A stretch of 64,000 nt of DNA from Notamacropus eugenii (lineage: Eukaryota; Chordata; Mammalia; Diprotodontia; Macropodidae). The notes under the pieces are model-generated. The model was not told the origin of the DNA. It was given only the letters and a program-made list of their open reading frames with translations, and searched no databases. Positions 1-11,394 of this stretch are shown in pieces. The stretch lies in assembly GCF_028372415.1 (NCBI RefSeq), contig NC_092875.1, positions 50,406,771-50,470,770 on the forward strand, written 5' to 3'. A program made the translations under genes and the position numbers. The stretch's first letter is position 1; every line of letters begins with the position of its first letter.

Positions 1-981
1 AGCAATGGTCATTTATGGCTGAAGACTTGTACATCACTTGACCTTCTCATCACCAACACTGCCTTCCATTTACCTAAATGCAATAAAACTTCATGGATGC
101 ACCCTTGCAACAAACATTGGTATCTAATAGAATATGTGATTGTAAGGAGAAAAGACTGACAAGATGTGAGGATGACAGAGGCAATGTGTGGTGCAGAGTG
201 CTGGACTAATCATAGACTTATCCTTTTCAAGCTATTCATCAAAAGTGCCACCTCCAAGGCAAAATGACTACCAGAAGAATTAATGTCAACAAATTAGAGC
301 TCTTCTCTGAATGTGAACAGTTTGTTGCTGACTTGGAGGGAAAGCTGAGTCAACACAGTTAGCAACAGTGGAGCAGAAAAGGAGTATGCAGCTTTCACAG
401 ATTTGGCGTACAGCACTGCATTTGCTCATCTGAATCAGAACATTGGCAAACACCAGGACTGGTTTGATGAAAATGACGGGGAAATTCAGAAGCTGCTAAA
501 TGAAAAATGAGAACTCCACAGGATTTACCAGCAGGATAGTTCATCCACCTCTAAGAAGGCAGCTTTTAATTCCATCAAAAGCAAAGTACAAGCAAAACTT
601 AGAGAGATACAGAATTCCTGGCTCAGTAAGAAGGCAGATGAAATTCAGTTTTATGCTGATAGTAACAATCCAAAGTGCTTTTATGATTCCCTGAAAGCTA
701 TTAATGGACCAAAAACCTATGGTGCATCACAGCTACTCACTGCTGATGGAGACACATTGGTTAGTGATAAGGACATGATCCTAGAGAGATGGACTGAATA
801 CTTCCATAGTGTTCTTAACAGACCATCATCAATCAATGCTGAGGCCACTGACTGCTTACCTCAGGTCGAAGTCAGTCTCTCCTTAGGTGAATTTCCAACT
901 AAAGAAGAGGTTTTGAGGATCATTAGGCTCCTTTCATGTGGCAAAGCACCTGGTGCTGATTCTATTCCAGCTGGAATTTTC
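1..981 (+). mobile_element. RTE/BovB-type LINE, ORF2 fragment, first part
   Basis: Conceptual translation gives endonuclease-to-reverse-transcriptase linker sequence of an RTE-clade LINE: a stretch like LLITNTAFHLPKCNKTSWMH near the start, then a Lys/Glu-rich linker, then the start of the RT domain (GKAPGADSIPAGIF, about 940-981). The element enters from outside the window, so its 5' end is not seen. Several frameshifts and stops are present, for example in the first 350 bases, so it is dead. The reading continues at 4,736 with the next RT residues (AGIFKVGGPLL), which shows that one RTE copy was split by the insertion at 982-4,735. Confidence 0.85.
967..981. repeat. Target-site duplication, left copy
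   Basis: The 15 bases ccagctggaattttc are repeated exactly at 4,736-4,750. They flank the minus-strand HAL1 insertion and mark the RTE target that was duplicated by target-primed reverse transcription. Confidence 0.9.
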
Positions 982-988
982 TTTCTTC

Positions 989-1077
<89 letters not shown>

Positions 1078-1113
1078 TTCCTTTCTTCCTTCCTTTCTCC
1101 CTCCCTCCCTCCC

Positions 1114-1143
<30 letters not shown>
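982..1143. repeat. (CTTT)n pyrimidine microsatellite, tail of a minus-strand retroelement
   Basis: About 160 bases of ctttctttct repeats, becoming CCTT/CT-rich at the right end. Read on the minus strand it is a (GAAA)n tract directly abutting the target-site duplication, the expected position for the 3' tail of the minus-strand HAL1 insertion. The open frames through it, in either direction, are repeat artefacts. Confidence 0.9.
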
Positions 1144-1144
<1 letters not shown>

Positions 1145-2085
1145 AACACAGATTATAATAGATAAAGCAATTCAAACTTTTGGTTAGGTGATACATCTTT
1201 TTAAAGCATTTACAATATGGACCACCAAATAATTTTTTTAAAACATTAACCAACTGAGACACAGATAATATTTATGTTGCTAACTTCACAAGCTCTTGAC
1301 CTACTTGTTTCCACAGTATTACTAAGAATTAAAGGACCCTAACTTAATGTTGTTGGTTTAAAGTCCTATGCCTAATAGCTTAATTTTAGACACCCTTGGA
1401 TGTTCCTCTACCCATAATCTATAATTGAATAGATCTGGTATTAAGCTTACAAACCTTTTGACTATAGGAAATTGCCACCAATAGTAAGGACATTGTAGGG
1501 ATACAATATCTCCCCAACTTCATGTCAACCCCAGGAAGGATTAGACTATCCACTTGCATTCAGTCAGGCTTAAAGTCTGCCAGGTGTCAGTGGGGAAATT
1601 GAGTCAGGAGAATCCCACCTAAGCCCATGCTGAACAGCCGTTCTCCCACCCTTCCCTTGAGATCACCTATGCAGTTTATACCAGCATCTCCTCAGCTTAC
1701 TGGCATCATGTATTGGAGGCTCGGATTGCCTTTCTTGCTTCCCATACCTGGAGTTAAACTCAGAAGAACAGTCACTTAATAGTCCTATAGCATCTAAAAA
1801 TGGCAAGTTCCAATAACCAGGTTTCAAATATGATTATAGTTTCACTTTGGCTAAGGAACATCTTTTGAGGCAAGTCTTACGTGGCTTACATGTGTTTCTA
1901 TACATGTTCTAGTTCCTAATTAAATGACAATCATAAAATCTAGTTTACCATTAAAACCTTGACTTTTCCATCAATGCCAAATTTTACCTGAGGTTATCTT
2001 CCTCTTGGAAATTTAGACTGAAATTCTTTTCTCCAAACTAAGATGTCATTGATTTATTCTCAGTAATTAATTCAGTCTATTGTTT
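1144..2085. mobile_element. Fragment of an AT-rich LTR-element family, inside the HAL1 insertion
   Basis: This stretch matches 56,560-57,600 in the same orientation (shared text such as acattaaccaactgagaca and aagggaccctaacttat-like sequence). A motif like ggggaaattgagtcagg recurs near 10,955, 38,705 (reverse) and 57,340. It lies between the HAL1 3' end and the (GAAA)n tail, inside the outer target-site duplication, which suggests it was carried along with the HAL1. It is a non-coding fossil fragment. Confidence 0.6.
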
Positions 2086-4735
2086 TATTACTAATTGTTT
2101 TTACCTCACTTTGTAACATGTCCAATTTTTCTCCCCATCACTCCCCTCCCCCCACTTCCTAATACCTTACATTCTGGTTGCTCCTTCCCTCAACGTACCC
2201 TCCCCTCCAACGCACCCCACCCCTCTCCTATCCCCATCTTCTCTCTTTTCTTGCAGGGCAAGATGAATTTCCATACCTCTATCCCTGTAGTTCTTATTTA
2301 CCAATTATATGCAATAAAAATTCTCAGCATTCATTTCTAATACTTTGAATTTCAACATCTCTCCCTCCCCCCCCAGCCCCACTAAGAAGGAAAGCAATTC
2401 AATATAGACTAAATATGTGTTCTTTTGAAAAAGACTTCCATAATAATTATGTTGTGTAATACTAATTATATTGCCCTCTGTCCTACTCCATCTCCCCTCA
2501 TTTCCCCCCCTACAATTGACCTTGTCCCTTCTTGAAAGTGTTTATTTCTAGTGACTCCCTTCTCCCATTTGCCCTCCCTTCTAACATTCCCCTCACCCCT
2601 CACCCCTCCTCCTCTCCTGTAGTGTATATAAATTTTCATATCAAATTTAGTGAGCATGTTATTCCCTCCTTCAGCCACATGTGGGGAGAGTAGCTTTATT
2701 TTCCCCCTCCTCCCATTCTCCTTTATCTCCTCCATTGAATAAGATTTTTCTTAACTCTTTTATGAGTTATAGCCTGTCCTATTCCATTACTCCCTTTCTC
2801 TTCCTGGAATTTTCCTCCTTCACCCCTTAATTTTTATTTTGTTTTATTTTATTTTTTGTGTGTGTATATGGATATCATCTCTTCTGATATAACACACCCT
2901 GTACTCTCTATCTATCTATGTGGGTGTGTATGTACAATCTCTCCTACTACCCAAATACTGAGAAAAGATTCAAGAGCTAAAAATATTTTCTTTCCATGTA
3001 GTAACGTAAACATTCAGCTTTAGAGCATCTTTTATGATTTTTCATTTCTGTTTACCTTTTCATGCTTCTCTTAATTCTTGTCTTGGGAAGTCAAATTTTT
3101 AAATACAGATCTGGTCTTTTCTTCAACATGAAATCTTGAAAGTTGTCTATATCACTGAATGACCATTTTTTCCCTTGAAGTATTATATTCAGATTTGCTG
3201 GATAGGTGATTGTTGGTTTCAGCTCCAGTTCCTTTAACTTCTGAAATATCCGACTCCAAGCCCTTCAATCGTTTAATGTTGAAGCTGCCAGATCCTGTGT
3301 TATCCTGATTGTATTTCCACAGTACTTAAATTGTCTCTTTCTAGCTACTTGCAGTTTTTTCTCTTTGATCTGGGAACTCTGAAATTTGGCCACAACATTC
3401 CTAGGAGTTTCTCTGTTAGGGTTCCTTTCAGGAAGTGACAAATGAATTCTTTCAATATCCATTTTGCCTTCTGATTCTATAACATCGGGCAGTTTTCCTT
3501 GATAATTTCATGGAAGATAATATCTAGGCTCTTTTTCTGATCATGGCTTTCAGGTAGTCCAATAATTTTTAAATTATTTCTCCTGGATCTATTTTCCAGG
3601 TCAGTTGTTTTTCCAATGAATTGTTTCACCTTATCTTCTATTTTTTCAAATTTTTGGTTTTGTTTACTAACTTCTTGGTTTATCTCATAGTCATTCGTTT
3701 CCCTGGACTCAATTCTCACTTTCAAAGAAATATTTTGTTCAGTGAGCTTTTGACCCTTCTCCTCCATTTTCCTAATTCTGCTTTTTAAAACCTCCTTCTG
3801 CTTGTTAGCTTTTTGGACCTCTTTTTCCAGTTGAGTTAGCTTCTTTTTAAAGCTGTTGTTTTCCTCAGCATTTTTTTTTGGTTTTCCTTTAGTAAGCTGC
3901 TAACTTGTTTTTTAAGGTCTTCTATTGTCTGAGCCAAATTTAAGTCCCCTTTGGAGGCAGGGCCCTTGACTTCCTCTGACAATATGCCTTGTTCTTCTTC
4001 ATCCAAAAAGATGGGGGGAGACACCAGTTCCCCAGGAAAGTAACCTTTTATGGTCTTATTTTTTTTTCCTTTTCTGGGCATTTTCCAGCCCATTATTTGA
4101 CTTCTGAGTTTCTTCTCCACACCCACCTTGCTTCCACTTCCGCCCAGCCAGCACTTGGGGGCTGAGATTCAAATGCTGCTCCCAAGCCTCAGGGCTTTCG
4201 GTGGGGGGGGCTGCTATTCAATGTGAGATTAAGTTCAGTTGCTTGGGTTGGGGCAGGGCCGCCACACAGGGCTTAGTTCCCTCCAGGAGTTTACGCGGAG
4301 ACCTTCAACAATGGATCTGAGCTCCTGCCTGCTTTGGGAACCCTTGTTTGCTGCTGCCTCCTGAGGGGGCCTGAGTCACAGGGACACCCCACTCCCCTTT
4401 GGCCAGCTGAAAAGACCCTCTCACTGACCTTTGGTGCCTGTGGGTTGAGGGACCTGCACTGCCACTGGAGATTCTGTCCCTGAAGCCTGCTTGGATCTGT
4501 TCCTCTTGGTGTGTGGCCAAGGCAGGGCTGGGCTCTGCTCCATGTCCGGTAGGCAACAGACCTTTCACATCAGTTTTTCAGGTCTTTCTGGAACAGAAAT
4601 CTCTGCTCCATTGTTCTGTGGCTTCTGCTGCTCTAGAATTTGTTGGGAGTTCTTCTTTACAGGTATTTTATGGGCTGTGGGGTAGGAGCTAAGCGTCTGT
4701 ATATCTTTCTACCCCTCCATCTTGGCTTCTCCCCT
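2086..4735 (-). mobile_element. HAL1 (half-L1) element, near full length
   Basis: On the minus strand it runs from a 5' end next to 4,735 (agccaagatgg motif, typical of L1/HAL1 leaders), through a GC-richer leader of about 650 bases, an L1-type ORF1, then about 0.9 kb of pyrimidine-rich (plus strand) 3' untranslated sequence. No reverse-transcriptase ORF2 is present between ORF1 and the 3' end, which is the definition of HAL1. Four further copies with the same layout are in this window. It is inserted in an RTE LINE with a 15-bp target-site duplication. Left limit is approximate. Confidence 0.8.
3050..4081 (-). pseudogene. L1/HAL1 ORF1 protein, broken
   Basis: The start codon at 4,079-4,081 opens MPRKGKKNKTIKGYFPGEL, an N-terminus seen in the other copies as well. 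A Lys/Glu-rich coiled-coil segment follows (about 3,640-3,900), then the hallmark ORF1p RRM-like motif DLENRSRRNNLKIIGLPE (about 3,555-3,610), then a C-terminal domain beginning IERIHLSLPER. ORF1p is an RNA-binding trimeric chaperone of L1 ribonucleoprotein particles. The frame is broken at least at about 3,830 and 3,470, so no full protein can be made. Confidence 0.75.
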
Positions 4736-4750
4736 CCAGCTGGAATTTTC
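4736..4750. repeat. Target-site duplication, right copy
   Basis: Exact copy of ccagctggaattttc at 967-981. The RTE reading frame resumes here. Confidence 0.9.
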
Positions 4751-6444
4751 AAGGTAGGGGGACCATTGCTCATACAAACGTTGACTGAAATTTTCCATGG
4801 CGAGAAGAGGTTATCCCCCAGCAGTTCAAGGATGTGTCCATTGTCCATCTGTATAAGGGTAAAGGGAATAGGTTGTCCTGTGACAATCACAGGGGATCTC
4901 TCAGTCATTGCTGGCAAAGTTCTTGCTAAGTTCACCTTAATAGGCTGATCCTTCACTTGGAAGATGGTCATATACCTGAGAGCCAGTGTGGCTTCAGAAA
5001 GTGCTGAGGAACAGTCAATATTGTGTTTGCTGTCTGACAACTGCAGAACAAATGCCAGGAGCAGAACAGAGGCCTGTGTGCAATGTTTGTAGATCTAACA
5101 AAGGCCTTTGACACTGTTAGTCATGAGGGCTTATGGAAAATTATGTCAAAATTTGGTTGTCCAAAGAAGTTCATCAGTATTGTATGTCAATTTTCATGAT
5201 GGCACGTTTGCCCAGGTTCTGGTTAATGGACAATGCTCTCATGCCTTCCCAGTCACCAATGGAGTGAAACAGGCCTGTGTGTTTGCTCCCATTCTTTTTA
5301 GCATGATATTTTCGGTCATGTTGACAAATGCTTTCAATGAGGATGAACATGGCATCAAGGTCAACTCCCATACTGATGGCAAGTTATTCAATTTGAAAAG
5401 ATTACAAGCCAAGATCAAAGTAGAGGGAGTGTTGGTGCATGATTTTCTGTTTGCAGAGGATTGTGCACTCAGTGCAGTCTCTGAAGCTGAGATGGAACAA
5501 AATATGGATCAATTCTCTGCTGCCTGTGCTAATTTTGGCAGCAAAGAAAACACAGCACCAAGAAAACACAGGTGTTCCACCACACCATGCATACATGGAA
5601 CCATCAGTTATAACAAAATGAGAAGTTTTAAATGCTGTGGATAAGCTCATTTACCTTGGTAGTGTACTTTCCAGAGATGTACACATTGACAATGAGGTTG
5701 ATGTATGCATTACCGGAGCTAGCTCAGTGTCTGGAAGGCTCCAGAGAAAAGCTTGGGAGAGAAGAGGTACTAAACCAACTACCAAACTGAAAGTCTACAG
5801 AGCCGTTGTGCTGACTTCATTGTTATATGCTTGTGAAACATGGACAGTCTACCAGCGCCATGCCAAAAAATCTGAATCGCTTTCATTTGAACTGTCTTAG
5901 GAAGATTATGAAGATCACCTGACATGATAAGGTACCAGACAGTGAAATTCTTGCTTGAGCTGAACTGCCAAGTATTCAAACTATGCTTCAGAGGGTGCAA
6001 CTCCGATGGGCTGGCCATGATGTTCCAATGGAAAATGTATGCTTGTCAAAAAGACTATTTTATGGAGAACTCACATGGGGCAGGTGATCACATGGTGGTC
6101 AGAAGAAGTGATATAAGGACACTCTCAAGGTCTCTCTCAAGAACTTTGGATTTGACTGTGCAACATGGGAGACACTGGCACAGGACTGTTCAGCATGACA
6201 TGCCCACATCAGAAAGGGTGTTGCGCTCTTTGAGCAAAGCAGAATTGAGACAGCATAAAGTAAATGCAGGATGTGCAAATTTTGGATATCCTCCCCAAAT
6301 ATTCATAGGGACTATCTGTGCTCAACCTGTGGTAGAGCATTCTGAGCTTGCATTGGTCTGATCAGCCACAGACACACACACTGAAATTCCTCTTTATCAT
6401 GGTGATGTCATTTTGGTCCTCTTTGAAGATGAAGGACAACCACC
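4751..6444 (+). mobile_element. RTE/BovB-type LINE, second part to 3' end
   Basis: This continues the RT domain begun at 1-981: GGPLLIQTLTEIFHG, then an HLYKGKG-like segment, then thumb-region sequence (NGVKQACVFAPILFSMIF, about 5,260-5,320). The catalytic YADD-type box reads FAED at about 5,448-5,462, so the second catalytic Asp has changed. The C-terminal part (LLYACETWTVYQRH, about 5,820) and the typical 3' end (gatgtcattttggtcctctt, ending ggacaacc) follow. Frameshifts are frequent; it is inactive. Confidence 0.85.
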
Positions 6445-6539
6445 AACTCTGTGCCAGGCACTAGGATAAGCCCTGGGATGCAAAGAAGTGGAAAAAACAG
6501 TCCCTTCTCGTAAGGAGCTCACTCTTTAATGGGGGAGAT

Positions 6540-6605
6540 AACAAGCAAACAATATATGTATGTGTATATGTAATATATGCATATGTGTGTATCATATATG
6601 AGGAA
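6540..6605. repeat. Short (TATG/TGTA)n simple repeat
   Basis: Degenerate alternating purine-pyrimidine repeat (atgtatgtgtatatgtaata). Its counterpart in copy B lies at about 60,005-60,060. Confidence 0.7.
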
Positions 6606-6894
6606 TGTCTCATACTACTTTGCATCTACAGTGTTCCTTGGTTTCATCTCCATGGGACAGCATGCCCCTTCCAGGATGAACTCATCACTTCTAAACTTTA
6701 ACACCATGCTACTTAGTCCACCCCTCCTTCTAATCACTTTTCCCCTCTGATTGGAGGGCTAGAGGAGGAGAACCAAACTCCTGATGCATTTTTTTATGAA
6801 GGGCAGAAACTGGACTCCTCACTCCATTTTGCATCTGCTGATTCTGCCTGGTTTTGATTCTAGGGAACAAGATAGCTCCTCCTGTGTCTCTTCC

Positions 6895-7035
6895 CCCTCT
6901 CCCAGATGACTCCAGAGCAGAAAATGAGACTGATGACTTTGCACACCCCTCCATCACTGAAATCCACTTCACTTGCATGTCATAACAGCATCCTTCTGCT
7001 ATCATGGTCCTCTTCAAGAAAGAAGGACAAACAAT
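6895..7035 (+). mobile_element. RTE-dependent SINE (copy A, first)
   Basis: Contains the diagnostic text catcactgaaatccacttc followed by cacttgcatgtcat and an end like atggtcctcttcaagaa-gaaggacaa, i.e. the same 3' end as the RTE LINE at 6,400-6,444. A shared 3' end is how such SINEs borrow the LINE's reverse transcriptase. It is repeated at 7,510, 60,365 and 60,945. Confidence 0.75.
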
Positions 7036-7150
7036 AGGGGAACCAACTGGAATTGTCACTTGGGCAACACAGTTTTTCTTTTTTCCCTTCCTTTCTTGCC
7101 TTCTTTCTTGCTTTCCTTCTTTCTCTCTCCCTCTTTCACTTCTTGTTTGC
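7036..7150. repeat. Pyrimidine-rich (CTTT/CCTT)n tract
   Basis: Degenerate cttt/ccttcctttc tract. Its counterpart in the duplicated block lies at about 60,536-60,615. Open frames through it are low-complexity artefacts. Confidence 0.8.
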
Positions 7151-7509
7151 TGAAACCTGGCAAGATATCTTGATATTTATAGGCTAGATTTCTTTCTTAA
7201 GGACTATACCTTAAGCTCAGATCACTCTGACTCTCTTTGATTGGTCAACAGTAAGTCCCAGTACAAGCCCCATCTGGTCATTGTTTGGGTCCTGACTGAC
7301 TCAGACTGAATATAAAAAGCAATTGTTTTGGCCAAAAACCATGAGGGTTTTCCCTCCAAGATTGATTTTTACATAGTCTTAATCATTGAATGGACATTGC
7401 CTCTGTCCAACTGAGACCTGTTAAAGAGTTTAGCTTAAAAAGACCAAGGTCTCCCACTGCATCCTGGGCCATCTCCAGTCATCCTGATCTATATCTTGCT
7501 ACTGGACCC

Positions 7510-7645
7510 CATTGGCTGCAGAGGAAATAGTGAGGCTGGTGACTTTGCACAGTTATCCCTCACTGAAATCCAATTCACTTGCATGTTATGGCATCACTCC
7601 CTTGATGTCATGGTCCTCTTCAAGAATGAAGGACCACCACCATCA
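7510..7645 (+). mobile_element. RTE-dependent SINE (copy A, second)
   Basis: Same family as 6,895-7,035: ccctcactgaaatccaattc, cacttgcatgttatggcatc, and 3' end gtcatggtcctcttcaagaa. Its paralog is at 60,945-61,080. Confidence 0.75.
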
Positions 7646-7689
7646 TCTAGTATTTAAGCATTTTTTTTTGATAGAAAATATCTGTGCTG

Positions 7690-8175
7690 TCAGGATATGA
7701 GATTTCTGTCATCTAAAAGTCTTGGACAGAGTGAAAGAGAAAGAGAGCAGGTAGGATTGCCTTTGGGAAACTGTAGTTTCTTTGGTGACTTTTTCTTCCC
7801 AGAGCCGAAGAACCCTTTTTGAATAGCAGTGTTCTGTCAGTGTTGATGTATGACTGCAAGACATGGAACACAGTAATCTCCAAAACCTGGAAAACAAAGA
7901 GGCAAGTACACAGATGCTGAAAGGGTAGAAAAATGGGGACAAGCTTGCCCCACAGAACTAACTAGAGTAAAAAAGTACCAAAGAAGTGTGACTGGAAGCT
8001 GGATTGGTCATGTAGTGAGGATGGCATGTGCAGAGTCCAAGAGGTCCACCTGTGTCCTCATGGGGTCAAGAGAAAGAAGAAAGTCTCTCACATGTTGGTA
8101 TTACCCTCTGTCAGACCTGTGTGTAGACACATTTGAACTCAGTTGTCCAAGCCCAGTGCTCTACACACTCTGAAA
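7690..8175 (+). mobile_element. Old LINE pol C-terminal remnant (copy A)
   Basis: Translates in pieces to ...TGSWIGHVVRMACAESKRS, which resembles the WAGHVARM-type segment downstream of RT in RTE/CR1-like LINEs. No full domain remains. The same remnant is at about 61,130-61,620 in copy B. Assignment rests on one short motif. Confidence 0.4.
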
Positions 8176-8179
8176 CCAA

Positions 8180-8290
8180 GTTGCCCCAGGAAGACCTAAG
8201 TTCAAATCCTTCCTCAGACACTGCCTAGTTGTGTGACCTTGGGTAAGTCATTTCACTGTTGTATTCCCCAGAAAATTCTGTAATACAAGT
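8180..8290 (+). mobile_element. MIR/THER-type SINE fragment (copy A)
   Basis: Carries gacctaagttcaaatcc and gtgtgaccttgggtaagtca, the conserved CORE-SINE body. The paralogous copy is at about 61,625-61,735. Confidence 0.8.
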
Positions 8291-8399
8291 TACCAGTGAG
8301 CTGGACCTAACTCATACATATACAGTTCCCTCCACTGACAAGAGAGCCAGGACTCAAGCATTTCTCTATTTTTGGTTTTTGTTTTAAACTTGGTTGATG

Positions 8400-8961
8400 T
8401 GAAAGCTTGGAAGAAAGAGGCAAACAGGCTAGGTGGTATATAAATTCATTTTTTTCTTCCCTTAAAGCTAGCTGAAAGTAGAAAACAAGTGTTTAGGAGC
8501 CAGAATGATCAAAAGAGTGAAATAGCTTAAATACATTTTACAACAATCCCAACTCAGGACTCAAATTCATGGTCTCCATATATTTTTAACCATAGTATGA
8601 GAAACGAATTTTCTTAATTGGATAGGTGATAAATAAGAGAGTTGACAAAGTGTCAGTTGAAATTATGACCCAGGATATCTATGTTTTCTTTACCATAACA
8701 TGGAATAACATAGTATATGTCCATAAAATATTAAGATAAGTCCCCCTATTCAAGATAGTGCTTCAGGTTAAGGCCCCTTGTCCTTGGACATCATTAACAG
8801 AAGAATGCTCAGCTTCACCTTGCCTTGTTGACACAGGAACAGGTTTTCTCTGAGTTTACTCAGGGAGTAAATTAGGGATATCTTTTAGGCTGAGGGGCTT
8901 CTTCTGATTGATTAGTTCAGGCTCTGACCCTTATTGAGGTTCAAATGATATTAAATGATCA
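8400..8961 (-). repeat. 3' LTR of the provirus
   Basis: Begins tgaaagcttgg and ends atgatca on the plus strand (TG...CA type ends). It is homologous to the LTR at about 19,289-19,867, to the solo LTR at 61,867-62,450 and, in the opposite orientation, to 53,898-54,514. Confidence 0.75.
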
Positions 8962-8977
8962 TTATTTCCTCCTTTTG
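8962..8977 (-). other. Polypurine tract of the provirus
   Basis: On the minus strand the bases directly before the LTR read aaaaggaggaaataa, a typical plus-strand primer tract. Its position fixes the left LTR as the 3' LTR. Confidence 0.7.
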
Positions 8978-8989
8978 GTCAAAGGTAAG

Positions 8990-10040
8990 CCTAAGGCGCC
9001 ACCATTAGACCAAAGAAGGTACGGAAAAACCTCACTCTTCCTCAGGGAATGGGAAGGGAAGTTCTCAAAATCCTTCCTTTAGTGACCAGGTTGAGGCACT
9101 CATCTCTGCATCTGGAGTGGGCCCCACAGACTGAGAGGAAATAACCATGGACAGCATTATTTTGTTTACCAAGCTGCTGGAGCATTTGTGGGCCAAAGTC
9201 AACTCCAGTCAGGCCCCTAGTGAGATAAGAGGAAGGATAGACCACTAGAACAAACCCAGATTGCATAGTTATACTAGACTGGGTCAAGGTTCCTTATAGT
9301 GGTCCCAGAGGAGTGATTTGATTAAGTACAGAAAGCAGCAGGAGGGGCTGTGGAGCCCAGGCTGCCTTTGAAAAGACAGGGCCATGAGAACTATGAAATT
9401 TAGGGGGATTCAGATTTTGCCCAAATGCTTGAGGAAGTAGGGGGCACTGAGGAGAAGGTAGAATTCTTTGTCAGATTGAGTCTGCCTCATGGGGTGATTA
9501 GGGTGATGGGAGAAGCAGTTGTTATTACCCTGTGGTTGGACATCCCCAGAGATGGGCAACCATTGTAGGGCAAATGCAAACAAGCAAGAGAGCACACTGC
9601 AAGAGGGCTTTAGGTAGGGAGCATAATGGGAGTATAGAGCAAGTAAAAATAAGCTAACACTACTGGAGGTTTGGCAACCAGTCTTGGGGATAGGTAAAGG
9701 GCTCAGGGAGGCAGAGAGTTGTTCTTTGTGCAAGCCTGGTCCGGACTCTTGGGAAAGCTGTCTACATAGGATGTCGTCTTTTTCAGGCCCGTTTTAAACC
9801 GCAGGGCAAAGTCTCTTGTGGATTCAGATGTCCGCTCAGGAGCAGGGGCAATCTTGAGATGTGACAGATGGATCCAGCAGTCCATATCCACAAGTTGGCA
9901 GCTCTGGGAGTAGTCAGACAGACCTGACAGGGGCTCCCAGAAGACATATAATTTGATAATTGAGAGGAAACAGCAAAACAAAGGTCCTTGGCTAAAGGCA
10001 CATAGAGGTGATTCAATTTCCCAGCCATGCAGGGCTAGGT
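8990..10040 (-). mobile_element. Pol C-terminus/env-region remnant of the provirus
   Basis: On the minus strand a short open stretch contains DCWIHLSHLKIAPAP, resembling the integrase C-terminal WIHLSH.K signature at the pol-env junction of class I (gammaretrovirus-like) ERVs. Pro/Cys-containing env-like sequence follows toward the 3' LTR. Only short broken frames survive. Confidence 0.5.
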
Positions 10041-11190
10041 TCAAAACAATACAATAAAGTTTTTCTCACAATTCACAAAATTGCATAATTTCATTAAGTC
10101 AGATACAGATTGAACTACTTAGATGGCTCACAATAGGCTAGTTTGATATGTAAATTACCAAGATAACCAAGACAACTTACACATGAAACATACAAATCAA
10201 TACAATCATCCTTACCAATACATTTTATTCTTATGACAGTTTAAAAAGGAGTTCTTCTGTTTCTGTCCTTATCTAAATCTTGTATCCGATATAAGAATCC
10301 TTTGAAATGTGAAAGTCCAACCATAAAATGAGCTCATCTGCCTTTTGAAATTATCAGGCTAATACCTTAATAAAGGAGAAATAATTTCACTTACTTTTAC
10401 CACTATCTTAAACAGTTTTTGTGCAAAAATCCAAATTTGAGATTTTATTACCAAAACATGCTTATAGCTTAAATTTCCATGACAGATAAATTGAAAGCCA
10501 GTCAGATGTATACATCTGAATATAATTCTTAGGGAGTCAGTCTGATTCTTTTGCTTTTCTCACAATTTTGCTATCCTATTTAATTAGATATCTATTACAT
10601 TACATCTTTGTCTTATTGTCTTGTCTAATCATATATATAATATTTGGCCATGAATAGGTTACAATTGTAAGCTATTCATCCTTGTTTCCTATTGTAATGT
10701 CTCAGAGATGTTCCAATTTCCCTCTATTATAGATTTAGTTTTGTAGTTACAGAACTTCTTGATTATAGAAATTTGCTATAAAAGAAAAGGAGGGTCGATT
10801 GTCATATATCATAACAGAAAGAAAGAACTTCCTTAGCTCTGTTTGATTCCAGGCATGAGTGGTATCTGACAGTCAGCCATGCAGTTACTTGATGCTGAAA
10901 GCAGGGTTGAAGAGTAATCAGATGGGGAATTTTTCTTTTCACAAAGGACATAGTGAAATTGGGAAATGAAGTCAGGAAGATCCTACCTAAACATGTTCAA
11001 GGTTGTCCTCAAAACTTCCTAGGCTAGCAGTTCTCAGCCTGTTCCAATTGCCGTACCATTCTACTATTGGCTTTTTGACAACTCAGACAAATATCCCTGG
11101 AATCAGAGCTTAAACAATAGTAAATTGCAGTCCCATGAAGTCTTGAATAGCAAGTAAATATGGATTAGTATCCTTTAGACAGGGTCATTT
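10040..11190 (+). mobile_element. AT-rich LTR-element sequence
   Basis: AT-rich, non-coding. It has a polypurine-like tract (aaaagaaaaggaggg, about 10,782-10,797) followed by sequence beginning tgtcatatatc. The same join is seen near 58,699-58,720. The ggaaatgaagtcaggaa-like motif at 10,960 recurs in the other copies. I infer internal region plus 3' LTR of a non-autonomous LTR family. The stretch 11,190-11,394 holds nothing I recognise. Confidence 0.5.
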
Positions 11191-11394
11191 CAAATTTGAA
11201 GGAGCTATTAATTTTTCAAATTAAGTTACATAATTGTGTCTTCTTAAAATACTTCCTCACACCCTTTCAACATACTTTGAAAATGGCACAAAGGTATTCA
11301 GAGCAATTATCTATAGACAGCAGGGCATTGGATAACCCCCATTTATCCCCAAACCTTCTTATCTTCCTTTCATATTTTCTTGGTTTTTTTTGTT

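Larger units (their letters stand above)
6445..8399 (+). repeat. Segmental duplication, copy A (paralog of 59,900-61,866)
   Basis: Aligned by eye, the stretch matches 59,900-61,866 base by base with small indels and roughly 85-90% identity over sampled stretches. The order of parts is the same: repeat beginning ccaggcac, (TA/TG)-rich tract, SINE, pyrimidine-rich tract, second SINE, LINE remnant and MIR. The homology starts exactly where the RTE element ends and continues into the LTR at 8,400. This is duplication of a genomic block, not two independent sets of insertions. Confidence 0.85.

Noticed and set aside
757-1165. Open frames of 70-130 codons rich in Phe-Leu-Ser or Lys-Glu-Arg
   Set aside because: They run through the (CTTT)n microsatellite on both strands; low-complexity artefact, apart from the RTE residues at the left end.
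4305-4568. Minus-strand frame of 87 codons, Gly/Ser/Pro-rich
   Set aside because: It is in the GC-rich leader of a HAL1 element, upstream of ORF1, with no conservation in the other HAL1 leaders that I can see.
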